Below, one piece after another: positions 12,961 through 24,129 of a stretch of DNA of 64,000 nt (position 1 is its first letter; each line of letters begins with the position of its first letter). The notes under the pieces were generated by a model. That model was not told the DNA's origin and made no database searches. It was given only the letters and a program-made list of their open reading frames with translations. The position numbers were made by a program, and so were the translations under genes. Origin of the DNA: Rhynochetos jubatus (taxonomy: Eukaryota; Chordata; Aves; Eurypygiformes; Rhynochetidae); NCBI GenBank assembly GCA_027574665.1, contig CM050668.1, positions 6,224,001 to 6,288,000 on the forward strand, written 5' to 3'.

Positions 12961-15900
12961 ATTTCCCAGCTAATATTCCTTCTCATCTCCTGAGAGGAGC
13001 TGATATAACAGCTAGCAAAGCATGGATCAAACAGCCCCTGTTTCACTGATCTGCTCTTTCTCTAGGCTCCATGTCAGCTCCCGTTGAAGTGAGAGTTATT
13101 TTATCTTGTATAATGAGCGGATGGATTCTGAATTTTCCAAGCCAAGCAGCTCTTCTCGGTGGTTCAAGCAGGATGTACAATGTGACTCATAATTAAGCAT
13201 GAGACACACATAGGAAGCATCAGAACGCTGATCTAGCTCGAGGAGGACTTGCTTTTCCCACAGTGTCTGTGTTGTGCTGGTGTTTGGTGCTGTGCAGTGC
13301 TGAGCCTCCTGGGGTCAGACCAGCTGCTGAGCCGCAGGGCTGCGAGCTCCTGCTCTCCACCAAGGACAGAAAACCATGGGAGAGTTTCATCTCAGTCCCT
13401 CATCTGATGCGAGTGTGGAGGAAAGACCAGAAGTGCCAGCCCACAGACAGGCTCTGTTGTGCTGAATTCCATTTTATTCTCATTAAAACATACTAACCAT
13501 AAAATATTCCTGAGATTTGTATAGCCTTTTCCCATGTTGCTGCCCTACAGTTCAGAAGCAATCATCCTGTAAGTAAAGCACCTACTGCTGGGTCCCTTCC
13601 ACTACTGCCTTATACTCTTCCAGAAGCAGCCAAACAGTGTGTCAGCTCCTTCCTGTTGAAAAACATTCTTTCCCCTTAGCAACACATTTTTGTAATACTC
13701 AGTGTACTCTTCACTTTGAATCCAACACCCTCCATAACTCGCTCTGAAGGATCCTGTTCCACTGCAGAGACAAGTGTTGAAGCAAAGAGCCCTAGCTTTT
13801 TCTTAGTTGGTGTTTCTTCTTTGTAGTAATTACATACAACAATTTTTGTAGTTATAGAGTAATTGCATTGTCTGCTGGAATTCCCCATTGATTTAATTGC
13901 TTGGTTGGGAGCATGTTAATTGTTTATTGACACTGTTCAGCTCCCATGCTGGGCTTAGACAAATCTTCAGAATGAGCTGTGCTGTGGGCTGAAGTCTCAG
14001 ATGAGTTTGAGCTCTGCAGACTGAGAAAGTTGCCCCTGTTGCTCCTCACCACTGAGGCTCAGCTGTGCTCACTTGTGGTGCTGGGTTCATCCAGCCAGGT
14101 CGATGTTGATAGAAAATAGCATGTAGAAAATGCTCTGTAGGTTTGGCATATGACTATCTACATTTTCTGGGTCTAGTTCATGTGTTCAGTCTGTGAAATC
14201 CGTGTGTGCACCATGACGCACATTCCATGTGGACGCTGACCCACGCCTGTGGGCTGTGGAGGCCAGTGGCTCTGTGGTGAAGAGAGGAAAGGCATGATTA
14301 TCCCTGGAGGAGACTCACTGTGGTCTTTGCTTCAGACACACAGCAGCTGTGCAGCCCTGCTCATCTCCCTGGGTCATGTTTTTGGCATCTATTGCTGTAG
14401 GTGCCGTCTGTCACACTGAGCTGCGCTTTGGCACAGGAGGTGTCCAGCGGAGACGGTTTGAAGTTGCTCCTTGTCGAGGTTTCAAAGACTTTGCTCATTG
14501 CATTGGCTGATGGTGTCATACAGATGCCGTGAATGGTCCCTGCAGCCTGTAACTAATTAGACATGTCTGTAAGGGCTTTTACTTTTCTCCCCATCACTAG
14601 GTATTAGCCAGCATTTTGCCAGTGTTCAGAGTTGAGCGCTGCAGGGCCACCTGAAGCCCATTTTCTGATGTGAAAAGCACAGTTTCCTTAGCGAGCTTTG
14701 AATCAAGCTCTAACAGTTTCAGGCTCAGTCAGAAGTGGAAAAGAAGGCCATTTGGAGAGCGGAAGCAGGTCCATGTATTATAATATCTTCATGCTATATA
14801 TATATAAAATCCGCTTCGCGGTTCTAATTTGAGCGTGCACAGCATGATAACATGGAGGCTGTGCCTGGCCATCTCCTGATTATGCTGCAGCAGGGAAGTT
14901 TTAATTTAACCTTTTGCTGTTCCGAATGTCTCAGAAGGACTGTTTCTGCTGGATACTGTAATAGTTTTCATATCACTAAATTTTCCTAACAAGTCTGCAC
15001 TCTAATAAGGAGCTAAGAGCCTCGGTCCCCCCTGATTTTTAATAAAGTGTATCACTGCAAGTCAATAACCTGTCAAGTGCTACTCACCGAGCTCAGCTGA
15101 AACAACTGATGGAGTCTGTGCGGATACGCAACCAAGGGATGCACACAGTGAGCTCTGAGCCCGCTCCTGTGCAGGGGCGCTTTCAGAACTGCTGCATTGG
15201 AAGGGGAGCAGATGCTGCCCGTGGGTGCTGGGGCTCCCAGGGCTGAGATGGGGGTCAGCAGTGCTTCTCAGAGCAGCCCCTGCTGCCTCCAGCTCGCCTG
15301 CCACGCATGTCAGGAGACTCTCTCCTTCTTCAGGCACTCTGCGCTCACATTAGAGGTGCAAAAGGAAAGGGGAAACAAGATCTGGGAGAAGAAAGCACCC
15401 AGTTCATAATACCTGCCAGCCCAGGAGGAAATATTGCCCAGCAAAAGGAAATCAAATTAATTTTGAAATTCACCACTGTCAGAATAACTGAGCACTCACT
15501 CCAGGACCTAATTTAATTAACTGAAACAGAATAGGCAGTTTTTCTCTCGGAGAATATTTATCTCTTACAACTCCTATTCATCCATCTCAGAGTGTTTTGC
15601 AAATCTGTGGAGATGCAGCAGAAGGGGGATCTGCTGAGCAGGAAAGCAAAGGGACAGCACGGATCATGCCCTGCAAAGCCGGCGACAGGTGCTGAGTCTC
15701 CACGTCTGCTGGGCAGGGCTGGCTGATGCACTGCTCCGTACTCGCTTTATGCAAGAAACGGTCCCTCATCGCCCCTGAGTGTAAGCCCCATCTGGAAAGA
15801 AAAGGCAGCTGTGATAACCTGTAGCACCCTGGTTTGTGAAAGAAGGAGTCATAGCATCTAATTGAAATTGCAGGATAACAAAACCTTTTCTCTCCTCTTC

Positions 15901-16699
15901 AAGTGTTTTTTAATTCATCAAGAGTGTTAATGCTCTACCACTCCTGTCCCACTGAGCCTTCTGCCTTGGCCTGACCGTCCCTTGCACATACAACTTGCTG
16001 CCATTTTATACGTTCTTGGCCTTCTGATAGTTTATTCTTTAACTGAAATGAAAGCTTCTCTAAAATCACAGTTTCAGTGCCTCTTGAAAATTTCTACCTT
16101 TAACATTTCTGACATACAGCTTTTCAGCATGTCTAACTCTAGAGAGAATTTCCAAAATGTTAACGTTTCATTCCAGCAAGTGGATGTTGAATTGCCTAAA
16201 TGTCCTGAGGAACTCAGAAAGGAGCCCAGAACTAAAGAGACTGTTTTCACTGTACAGTACTGCCTGCACACAGCAAGGTTTGCTGTAAAAGCACACAGAT
16301 CTGTCTAAAACTGTCCTTTTCCCCCATTCTAATTAAAAGGTGTGAGAGCAGCATCCTTTCCTGCTAGCTCTAGGAGCTTTACAAACAACTGCTTGAACTG
16401 ATTGCTTGAAAGAGGGTTGCAAGATAAGTTCCTTAAAACAGTAATAACAGCTATGAAATAGGCACACAACGAATTTGTGTAGTTGTTTATTGTTACCAAC
16501 AAGCCAATACACCTAACATTTGTTAGCATGGGGAATGTTTCTGTGCTCATGACATGGTGATTTAGCTGCTTTCACTCATTCCACTTCCTTTTCCCAGGAG
16601 ATGCCAGCGAAAGGTGGCTGCTTGCTGGGACAGCAGACGGACGGACAGACTGCCCGTCAGCTCAGCCCGTGTCAGAAGGGTTTCTAAGCTGCTGTCTTA
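12961..16699. other. Non-coding tract, no gene recognised
   Basis: Unique DNA. A 108-codon open frame at 15982-16308 has no domain or homologue I recognise. A small hairpin (CCGC TTC GCGG) lies at about 14811-14821. No transposon signature is noted. Confidence 0.6.
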
Positions 16700-16960
16700 G
16701 CAGCAGGATTGTGCAGGGGGTCTAATTATAAAGCCTTTGGTAATTAAAACAACAGCTGTTATAATGAAAAGACTCCTCATTAAATCACTAATAACTGAAG
16801 CTTAGGTGGCTTCTCAATGAAATGATGGCAGTGCAAGAATTCTGAAGCAAGAAAGTGAACTGGGGAAGAGGCGAACGCTCCTCGACAGAAGATGAAATCT
16901 ATTTAAAATGTCCTTTCTCCCAGTAGAAATTTTTATAAAATCTTCCATGGAAAAGTCAGA
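16700..16960. promoter_or_regulatory. Candidate conserved non-coding block
   Basis: The motif series TCTAATTATAAAGCC, GGTAATTAAAACAAC, AACAGCTGTTATAATG and CATTAAATCACTAATAAC combines homeodomain cores with an E-box (CAGCTG) in unique DNA. This is a plausible enhancer core, inferred from composition. Confidence 0.3.
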
Positions 16961-18839
16961 GCAGCAATGTCAGAGAAAGAGCCTTTGCCTTGGACTGTTA
17001 AAGGTCTTGCAGAACAAGACAGACGCTAGAGCCTCTCCTCCTGGGTACTGACCCGGGGAAAAACCACTCGAGACTGCTCCTCTCCCCAGCATCCATCAGC
17101 ACAGCGACACCGACGCAGCCAGCCTGATGGACCCAGGGCAATGTCAGCTTGGAAACCCGCTCAACCAGAAGCATCCCCAAGGGGCCGGCAGCAAGGAAAA
17201 TCAGCTAATCTCCCCAAGTTCATTCTAAGACAAGGCAGCCTTGGGTGGTACGAAAGGAGCAAGAAACCCGCATAAACCAAGGGGCGGCGCGGCTCTCGCA
17301 TGCCAGGCACACGTCATCGCAGGAGCCACAGAAATGTTCTGAGCGGTCTAACAGGATTTTTTAGGCTTATTCTCCACTTTACAGGTATTTGCTTTTTTTG
17401 CTGCTGATTAAACATTTTGCAAGAAGACGTATCACAGAAGGGATTCTGCACTGGTATCCATGGAAACAATAGCATGTTTCCATCTAACATACATATTAAT
17501 TTTTCCAAGCTGTTATTAGCCATTCCTGCCAAAGGGCTTTAAAGCAGCATTAAGAAAGCAAAATAATGTAGCAAAAGCAGTGAATCAGAATTGCTGTCAC
17601 AGGAATTACGAGGACGGGATTTTTTTCAGATTTTTTTTCAAACTGTGTTCCTACCTATGGCAAATTTTAGGCTATATCCTTTAAATTTACAGGATTGAAG
17701 TCATTAGCATAACAAATTGACAGTGAGTTAAGTCACACCTGCACTGTCAGAAGACCTGTTTACATTCTAAGAAAGACAAGACAGTAGAAGAGGAATCTAC
17801 TAAGGTGAATCAGGAAAAAAAAATGTTTGTTTTGATTCCATACATACCTGGCTTTTACATCTCCATAGCACCAACTTTTGGATGTAGCTATTAAAAAAAA
17901 CAGCTAGAATTGTTTTACAAAGCCTTTCATTTTGGTTTCTAGTCTGCTCTATGCCTCAATCTCTCTTTCTAATGAACTATCCTCAAATATCCATATGCTC
18001 AGTGGCTGGTCATCTTCTTCCTACCTATTTTCTCCACCTCACAGAAGCCCATTGCGTGAGGTTCAAAGGTAAAGACTGTTCACTCTTCTGATGGTAAACT
18101 TGGAGGGATCAAGTCAATGCATTCTCCAGACTGTAACGTGGGCAGGAAGAAAGCTCTAAAACATATAGATGTTAACAAAGAGCGGGAGCTCTTTCTCTTG
18201 TGACTCTTTAACTGTATTCCCTAGCAGTGCTGAGAAGACACTTTGCCTGCAGGCCACCAGCTCTCTCCCCTCCCGCATTGTGGAGGTGTTCAGGACCCAC
18301 AGGCGGCACAGCAGCAGCTGCGGATGCTGCCAGAGGATGTTAGCAGAAGCTGGCAGCTCGCTCCAGGCTACGTATCCAGGGAGAAATGATGAGGAATGGC
18401 AGGAGACAGGGCAGGCTTGTGGTCAACAAAGACAAGCCCTTCTTCTCTTCTCTCCCTATTCCTCTAATCTGCCTGCATCTGTTGGCCAGTTTTGTTGACA
18501 CTTCCAACCGATGTAAGACCTGAGATGGGACAAGAGGGACATGCTCATGTGCTGGCTGAGCTCACGTGAGCCACTAGCAATCCCCTGGGAGAAAGGGCAA
18601 AGGCAGCAAAATCAACAAATGAAAAAGGACTCTGAGTGATTTTTCAGCTATTTTGAATCCTGGAAAGGTGCTGATTGGCAAAGACTTTAAGCCCTATGCT
18701 CATAGAAAAATCCACGAAGGTCTCATAAAAGTTAGCCCTGAGACAGGAAGGTGACGGGAGAACTACATCACGTTGCCAGTGATAGTAACCAGTTCTCTGC
18801 TATTGTAGAAAACAGAAGAGAGGCTGAAATTGCAGAGAC
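16961..18839. other. Non-coding tract, no gene recognised
   Basis: Mostly unique DNA with a slightly CpG-richer part at about 17040-17330. No coding or repeat signature is recognised. Confidence 0.6.
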
Positions 18840-19330
18840 AGGATTACGGCACAGTTGTAATAGCATGATAATTACTTATTCCTTTAGCATTCATTATTGT
18901 TAGATGAATCATAATGAACTCATCTGGCATTAATATAAATGTAAAATGCAAATCCATGCAAATTCCTGTGTAATTCAGCATCATTTAATGTACCGTTAAA
19001 CAACTTCATGAGCTTCCCCTGAACTGAGGTCTTTCTTTGAAAGAGTCCGGCTATTACTGAAGAATAAAGAAGTGATAATTTGGCTATTGGGCACCTTATG
19101 GGACTAGCAGCAGGCAACGGTTAGTCGCTGTGAGTGACTATTAAGAAGAGAGACTTCTTAATTCAGAAATTAAAACTGAGCGATGTGAGGACACTGTGCA
19201 ATTCCAGCAGCAATTAAAGAACATTTATTTTCTTTCACTGCTCAGTAATTGTCTCAGATTTGGGCTGTTTTAATTGAAGGTCCATTTTATTGTTTCTCCC
19301 GCTTCCTCAATCTACTGATGCAACTTTCAG
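18840..19330. promoter_or_regulatory. Candidate conserved non-coding block
   Basis: AT-rich unique stretch with GCATGATAATTACTTATTCC, GCATTCATTATTG and GAATCATAATGAACTC, followed by GTAATTGTCTCAG and TTTTAATTGAAGG. No repeat or coding signature. Inference only. Confidence 0.25.
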
Positions 19331-20289
19331 CTGCAATGTTTTAAGGAGAAGGAGGCAGAAACTCTTTGGGAGCGCTTCCAGTGTTGCAAATCTGCTTTGC
19401 AATGCTTCTCCAATTCCTGGGAAGCCGGGACACGCTGGTGACCAGAGTGTCCTGGGGTAGGGGAGCTGGGAAAACCCGTCAAGAGTTTACCAGGGCTAAG
19501 AAATGAGCAGCTGAAGTGAGACAACTCCTCTCCTGCCTGCACTTCACCTGTTTGGTAACCTGCACCTGAAGATAGGGAATTAGCATTTTACCTATTTTCG
19601 AGTTATTTTACTCTAACAACCCCTTCATAAGGGCTTTGGAAAGCATCCTTTATGTTGCTTCCAGAGGGAAACAGGTTCAGTGTTGACTTTTCCACTTTTA
19701 TTTCTGGGAATAGCTGCACGTAATCCTGGTTTGTGTTCCTTTGTATTTTATCCGCTTTTGCAGTTTATCAGACTCTGCTTGGCTGAGACCTCAAGGAACT
19801 GTCCTGGTTTAGCCAAAATTCTGATGAAACAAAAACCAGCAGGCAGTGTCCTGTTGGCAGAAATGCCAAAGTGCCTGCACTGGGGGGTGACTGCAGAGAG
19901 TTTTTATTCCTTTCCTCTCACAGATGTGCATGGGATACTTTAATAGAGGATGCACATGTGGTTTCCACTGATCAGTAAGAAGCAGCTGTTAAGAATGTCC
20001 TGAATTTGTCTAATTTAAATTAAAAGGGAAACATAATGTTTTGTTTTCAATTGGAAGAACCTACTTCAAAATAGTGGAAATGCTGTTGAAATGGAAATTG
20101 CTGTTTCTACCCCCAAGATAAAGGTGGTCTGAGAACTGGTTGGCATTTCTCACATGATTTAAGATCACTTTCCTGATGAAACCATTCCTACTTCTTTCCT
20201 CTCTCAAAAAAGCAGAGCCACCTGCCTCGGGTGCTCGGCAGAGCCTGTCCCATGCTTCCAGGAGGAACAGCCTGTTGGCAGCGGAGGGG
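19331..20289. other. Non-coding tract, nothing recognised
   Basis: Unique DNA of mixed composition. No coding or repeat signature is seen. Confidence 0.6.
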
Positions 20290-20700
20290 GCCGCAGGGAT
20301 AACCTGTCATTTTCTTGTAGTAATTTAGGAGTCTGTAACATTGCCGTAATTAATTATTCACTGTCCTTCCCATCAAAAGCAGCACAGAACAAAGGAATAA
20401 ACTATTTCCTTTTAAGAGGCAGTGTCTTGGAAATCAAAACCCAACTTACAGCACATGAGACACCTACATGATTATCATAATTAATTTAATTACAAGTATT
20501 TGCTCACTTTTGAAAGATGAAGAGCATTTAATAGTAGATGTCTCTTTCTTTAACAAAATATCACTGGACAGATTAAAGGTAGACATTTTGAAAGCAGATC
20601 AGTTCCCATTTGAGCAGCGGCTTTCATACAGAGTGTGAGGAATTCACCTCCTGCAACTTCCACCACATCAGTTTCAATTAATACAATGAGCCAGACAGAG
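20290..20700. promoter_or_regulatory. Candidate conserved non-coding block
   Basis: Contains GCCGTAATTAATTATTCAC and ATCATAATTAATTTAATTAC in a unique AT-rich context. Clustered TAATTA sites are a common homeodomain target. Inference only. Confidence 0.3.
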
Positions 20701-23666
20701 AGATGGACATGTGCAAGTGTCCCTGCCTCGGCTGCGCAAGGATTCCGTGACCAGCTGAAGTGGGACAGAGCTTAATATGTCAAATGACTGCGGGCCACAT
20801 TCAGCAACACAGATATCATTTTCTGTGTGGAATGAGCAGAATTGCAACTTGCAGGCAATGGGTTCAAAAAGGGAAGCTTTTTTCTGACAAGAAAACAGTG
20901 ATCTTCTGCATGACCAGGGCCAAAGAGACTCCTTTTGCAGAAATGCTCTCCTCCGTTTCTTCCCACACCAGCAGAATATGCACTGCCTTCTCCTGGGGAG
21001 GTGTTGGAATGGTTGCTGCTCCTACGTGTCCCTCCCGTTGTGCCAGCAGGGGTGCAGAATGGGAGTGTAACCATTCCTCACTTAGACTTTAATTTAATGG
21101 CCTTTTTATTTATTTTATGGCCTGCACTGTCTCAGAAAGAGCAAAGCTCCAAAGTGGTGAGCTAAGAAGGAAGCAAAGCAAATTTAAATGAGAGAGAGAG
21201 CAGAGCAGCCTGCGGGAAGGGCAGCAGCACCGCTCGGCACAACCGGCACGGCACTTCTGCTCCAGGACATTGTCGTGACGGGGACGGCTGCCACCACTTC
21301 CCGATAGAGTTGATTCTCTGAAAAAGAACACGAGGGGGCTGGAGCATGGCACAGCTTTGTTTCCAGTGACGGGAGTTTTGCCCAGCTCTGCAGTGGATCA
21401 GGAGAGAAAAGGATCTGGTTTCGTTGGTGTTGTGGTATTGATCTCTTCAAGCAGAAATTAATGGAGGTGTTTCGCCTCTTCATTGCTTCAGGGGTGGCTG
21501 TCCAGAGGAAAAAAGAGTCTGTCACTGATCCTCCTTGCAGTTACTTCTTACAGCAACGCATACCGCATTTTGTTCCATCTTCCTTTCTTCCCATTTTCAA
21601 ATCTACACGTTTAAAACATTTTGCCCACCGCATATGGTTTGGAAAGGAATCTTCAGCCCTTGATGCTGGGTAAGATAATTTCTGATAATATAGGCGAGCA
21701 ATGAAAGAATAAGGCTTAAACTATCCTGCCCTCCCTCCAAGAAAGGGCACACAATTGCAATAGTGGTAATGAAGGGAAATTATTGCTCTCAGTGTCTAGG
21801 TATGGCTCTCACCTGGTCTGCCTTCTTCCAGACTGAAGATGTATATATCCTTTTTTCAACACGACAGGTTATGAAACTTAGGTTTTGGCAGCTGTTTTCT
21901 AAATGGAGTGCAACTTGTCATATTTAAGTGCTATCTCTATAAATGCATAGTAAACATCTGGGAATATATATAGTGAGTGGCTTCCAGATCCACCCTGCTT
22001 TGATATATCAGCAGTTTTCTTGCCCTTACTCTATATCCGGCTTTTGTTTAAATGCTCTCCCCTGATAATTGAATATGTAAAACTCCAGCCTTGCGAGCTG
22101 CCAGGGATCAATGAGGGCTGACGTTGAGCACAGCAAATATATGGGCTAATGGCTCCACTTTTATCGAGCCCATTTAACACCCTTTGACAAGGGGCCCGCT
22201 CCTCCCCACACTGGCACCCTATGAGTAAATCTGTCCCCATCCCAGCAAGATGAGCTGGGCTTTAACTGCGGCCGTCAGGATGGTTTGTGTGCCTCATCGT
22301 GCGGAGTTTGCTGAATCAGGGCTGGGATTTAAGGCATCGGGAGGCTCAAACACCCCTCCTGCAGCATCACACAAGCCTGGCTCTGCCAGTGGGATGTGCA
22401 CACAGTGGAAATCTCCTTCCCCGGCACCCACCCATTTTTCTGAGGCGGCATTAAGTGGAGATGTAATTTAATATTTAGGTTTCTTTGAGTTATGAGTTTG
22501 TTCTCTTTTCCACTGCCTGCAAACTTATCACAGCTGAAGGCCTACCTTTCCAAACCCACCTGGCACAGTGCATGCTGTGAAATTCTGGAAACTACTCTTT
22601 ATTAATGGCATAAATCAAACCCTAACCTTCATTTCCCAACCTGCAGTGGGGCACACAGGCTTCTAATGTTTTCCTGGCCATCCCCTGCCCCTCTCCACCT
22701 CTCAAGTGTGAGGGCAGGGTGGCTGCAGCAGCAGTTCCTCAGGGGTGTCGTGGGTGCCTTCCCTTGGCACGAAACTCAGGCTCTTAGTCCTGTGGCACCA
22801 ACGGGCATTACGGAGCCTGGACTTAGTGAGAACAAGGATGGTCTGGCACATGATGGGCACCAGCAAAAAGAGGCTTCTTTAGGCTGGCTAAGTGCAGTCG
22901 CACACAACCATGTGTTTATAGTCATATTTAGTGAGGGTTTGGTTTCTCTACATTTTTTGCCAGCCCCCCTCCCAGCCACCAAATCAAAACTGATGCTTCA
23001 GGGTGCTCGTGTCTGAGCGTAGGATTTTCCCAGTTGAATTGGGTCCTTAATCATGCAGTAACATTCCTGCTTGTCAGTTAGACCCCCCGTTCTGTGCGTT
23101 GCTGAAGCGTACGTGCAGCGCTCGCTGCCTGAGCAGTCCCAGTGAAACCAGCATTAGGGCTGAGCACATAGCGTCGGGGGAAGGAAGTACGACGTGCCTG
23201 TGTAGGGAAGGACAAATTGCTCAGGAAGCCAAGTTCCTCCTGAGCTTCTCTAGGACAAATAACAACATCTGTTCTCTTGACTAACTTTATTTCAGTTGTC
23301 TTTTTGCCATTCTGCCTGAGACGTATTTAATTGATATTAAAGGAACATGCATGATATTGAGCATGGAATACTTGGAATAAGCTCTCTCAAATATCACTGA
23401 TAGATTGATATCTAACAAACAACTTCCATTTGCAGCATTTTCATTATGATCTTGGTTTGTCTTTAATGATTAAATACACCCAGGAGAGATGGAAAGCACA
23501 GCATAGACTGTGTTTACTCAGGTGTTTTGCACAGATGATTAACAAGGAAAGGCACCAGCACATCGAAGCCAAAACAAATGTGAGGAAATAGCAAAATTTT
23601 CCAAGGTAAAAGCCTATTTAAAATAAAGCAATAGGTTTTATTCTCCAGGCTGACATATTCCGACCC

Positions 23667-23699
23667 TGGATGGATGGATGGATGGATGGGCGGATGGAA
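23667..23699 (+). repeat. (TGGA)n microsatellite
   Basis: About eight TGGA units with one interruption (GGGCGGATGG) near the end. It is likely length-polymorphic. Confidence 0.95.
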
Positions 23700-23958
23700 G
23701 GACAGAGGATGCTTTTTCTTTTGTCAGTGTTCAAATAGAACATGCTGACTGATGGGGGAGACCTTACAGGGTTCCTTTTCTTTTCCTCCCTAAAATACAT
23801 GGGTTATTTTTTTGTCCCAAGTTTTCTGGCAATTTTGGTCAAGTCTTGTATGCCCATGTGTCTGTGTACAATACCTCGATTTTTCAGGAGTGGTAATTAA
23901 TATTGCCTCAGGCACTCAAAACAAGCCACTTCAGGTTTATAAATGATGAAGAAAAGCA

Positions 23959-23977
23959 AGCCCCACCTAGTGCTGGC
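23959..23977 (-). promoter_or_regulatory. Possible CTCF-type site
   Basis: On the minus strand the core GCACTAGGTGGG matches the CTCF core CCASYAGRKGGC at about 10 of 12 positions by eye. A single weak match is expected by chance in a window this long. Confidence 0.2.
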
Positions 23978-24087
23978 TGTACACAATAAGGTTAATCCAT
24001 GCTCAGCTGGAGTTCTGAAAACCTTGGATATTGTAAATACATTTTCCTTCCTAAAATATTTAAATATTTCTGCCTTTCTGTGTAACC

Positions 24088-24129
24088 CTTAATTTTCTTT
24101 TTTCTTTTTTTTTTCCTTCCCTTTTCTAT
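24088..24129 (+). repeat. Pyrimidine-rich low-complexity tract
   Basis: About 40 bases almost wholly of T and C, with T runs up to ten or eleven. It is not a recognisable transposon tail. Confidence 0.85.

Noticed and set aside
14811-14821. CCGCTTCGCGG mini-hairpin
   Set aside because: Only four base pairs. No terminator or RNA context is meaningful here in a vertebrate genome.
15982-16308. 108-codon open frame with a hydrophobic N-terminus
   Set aside because: The hydrophobic start suggests a signal peptide, but there is no family resemblance, and a frame of this length is expected by chance here.
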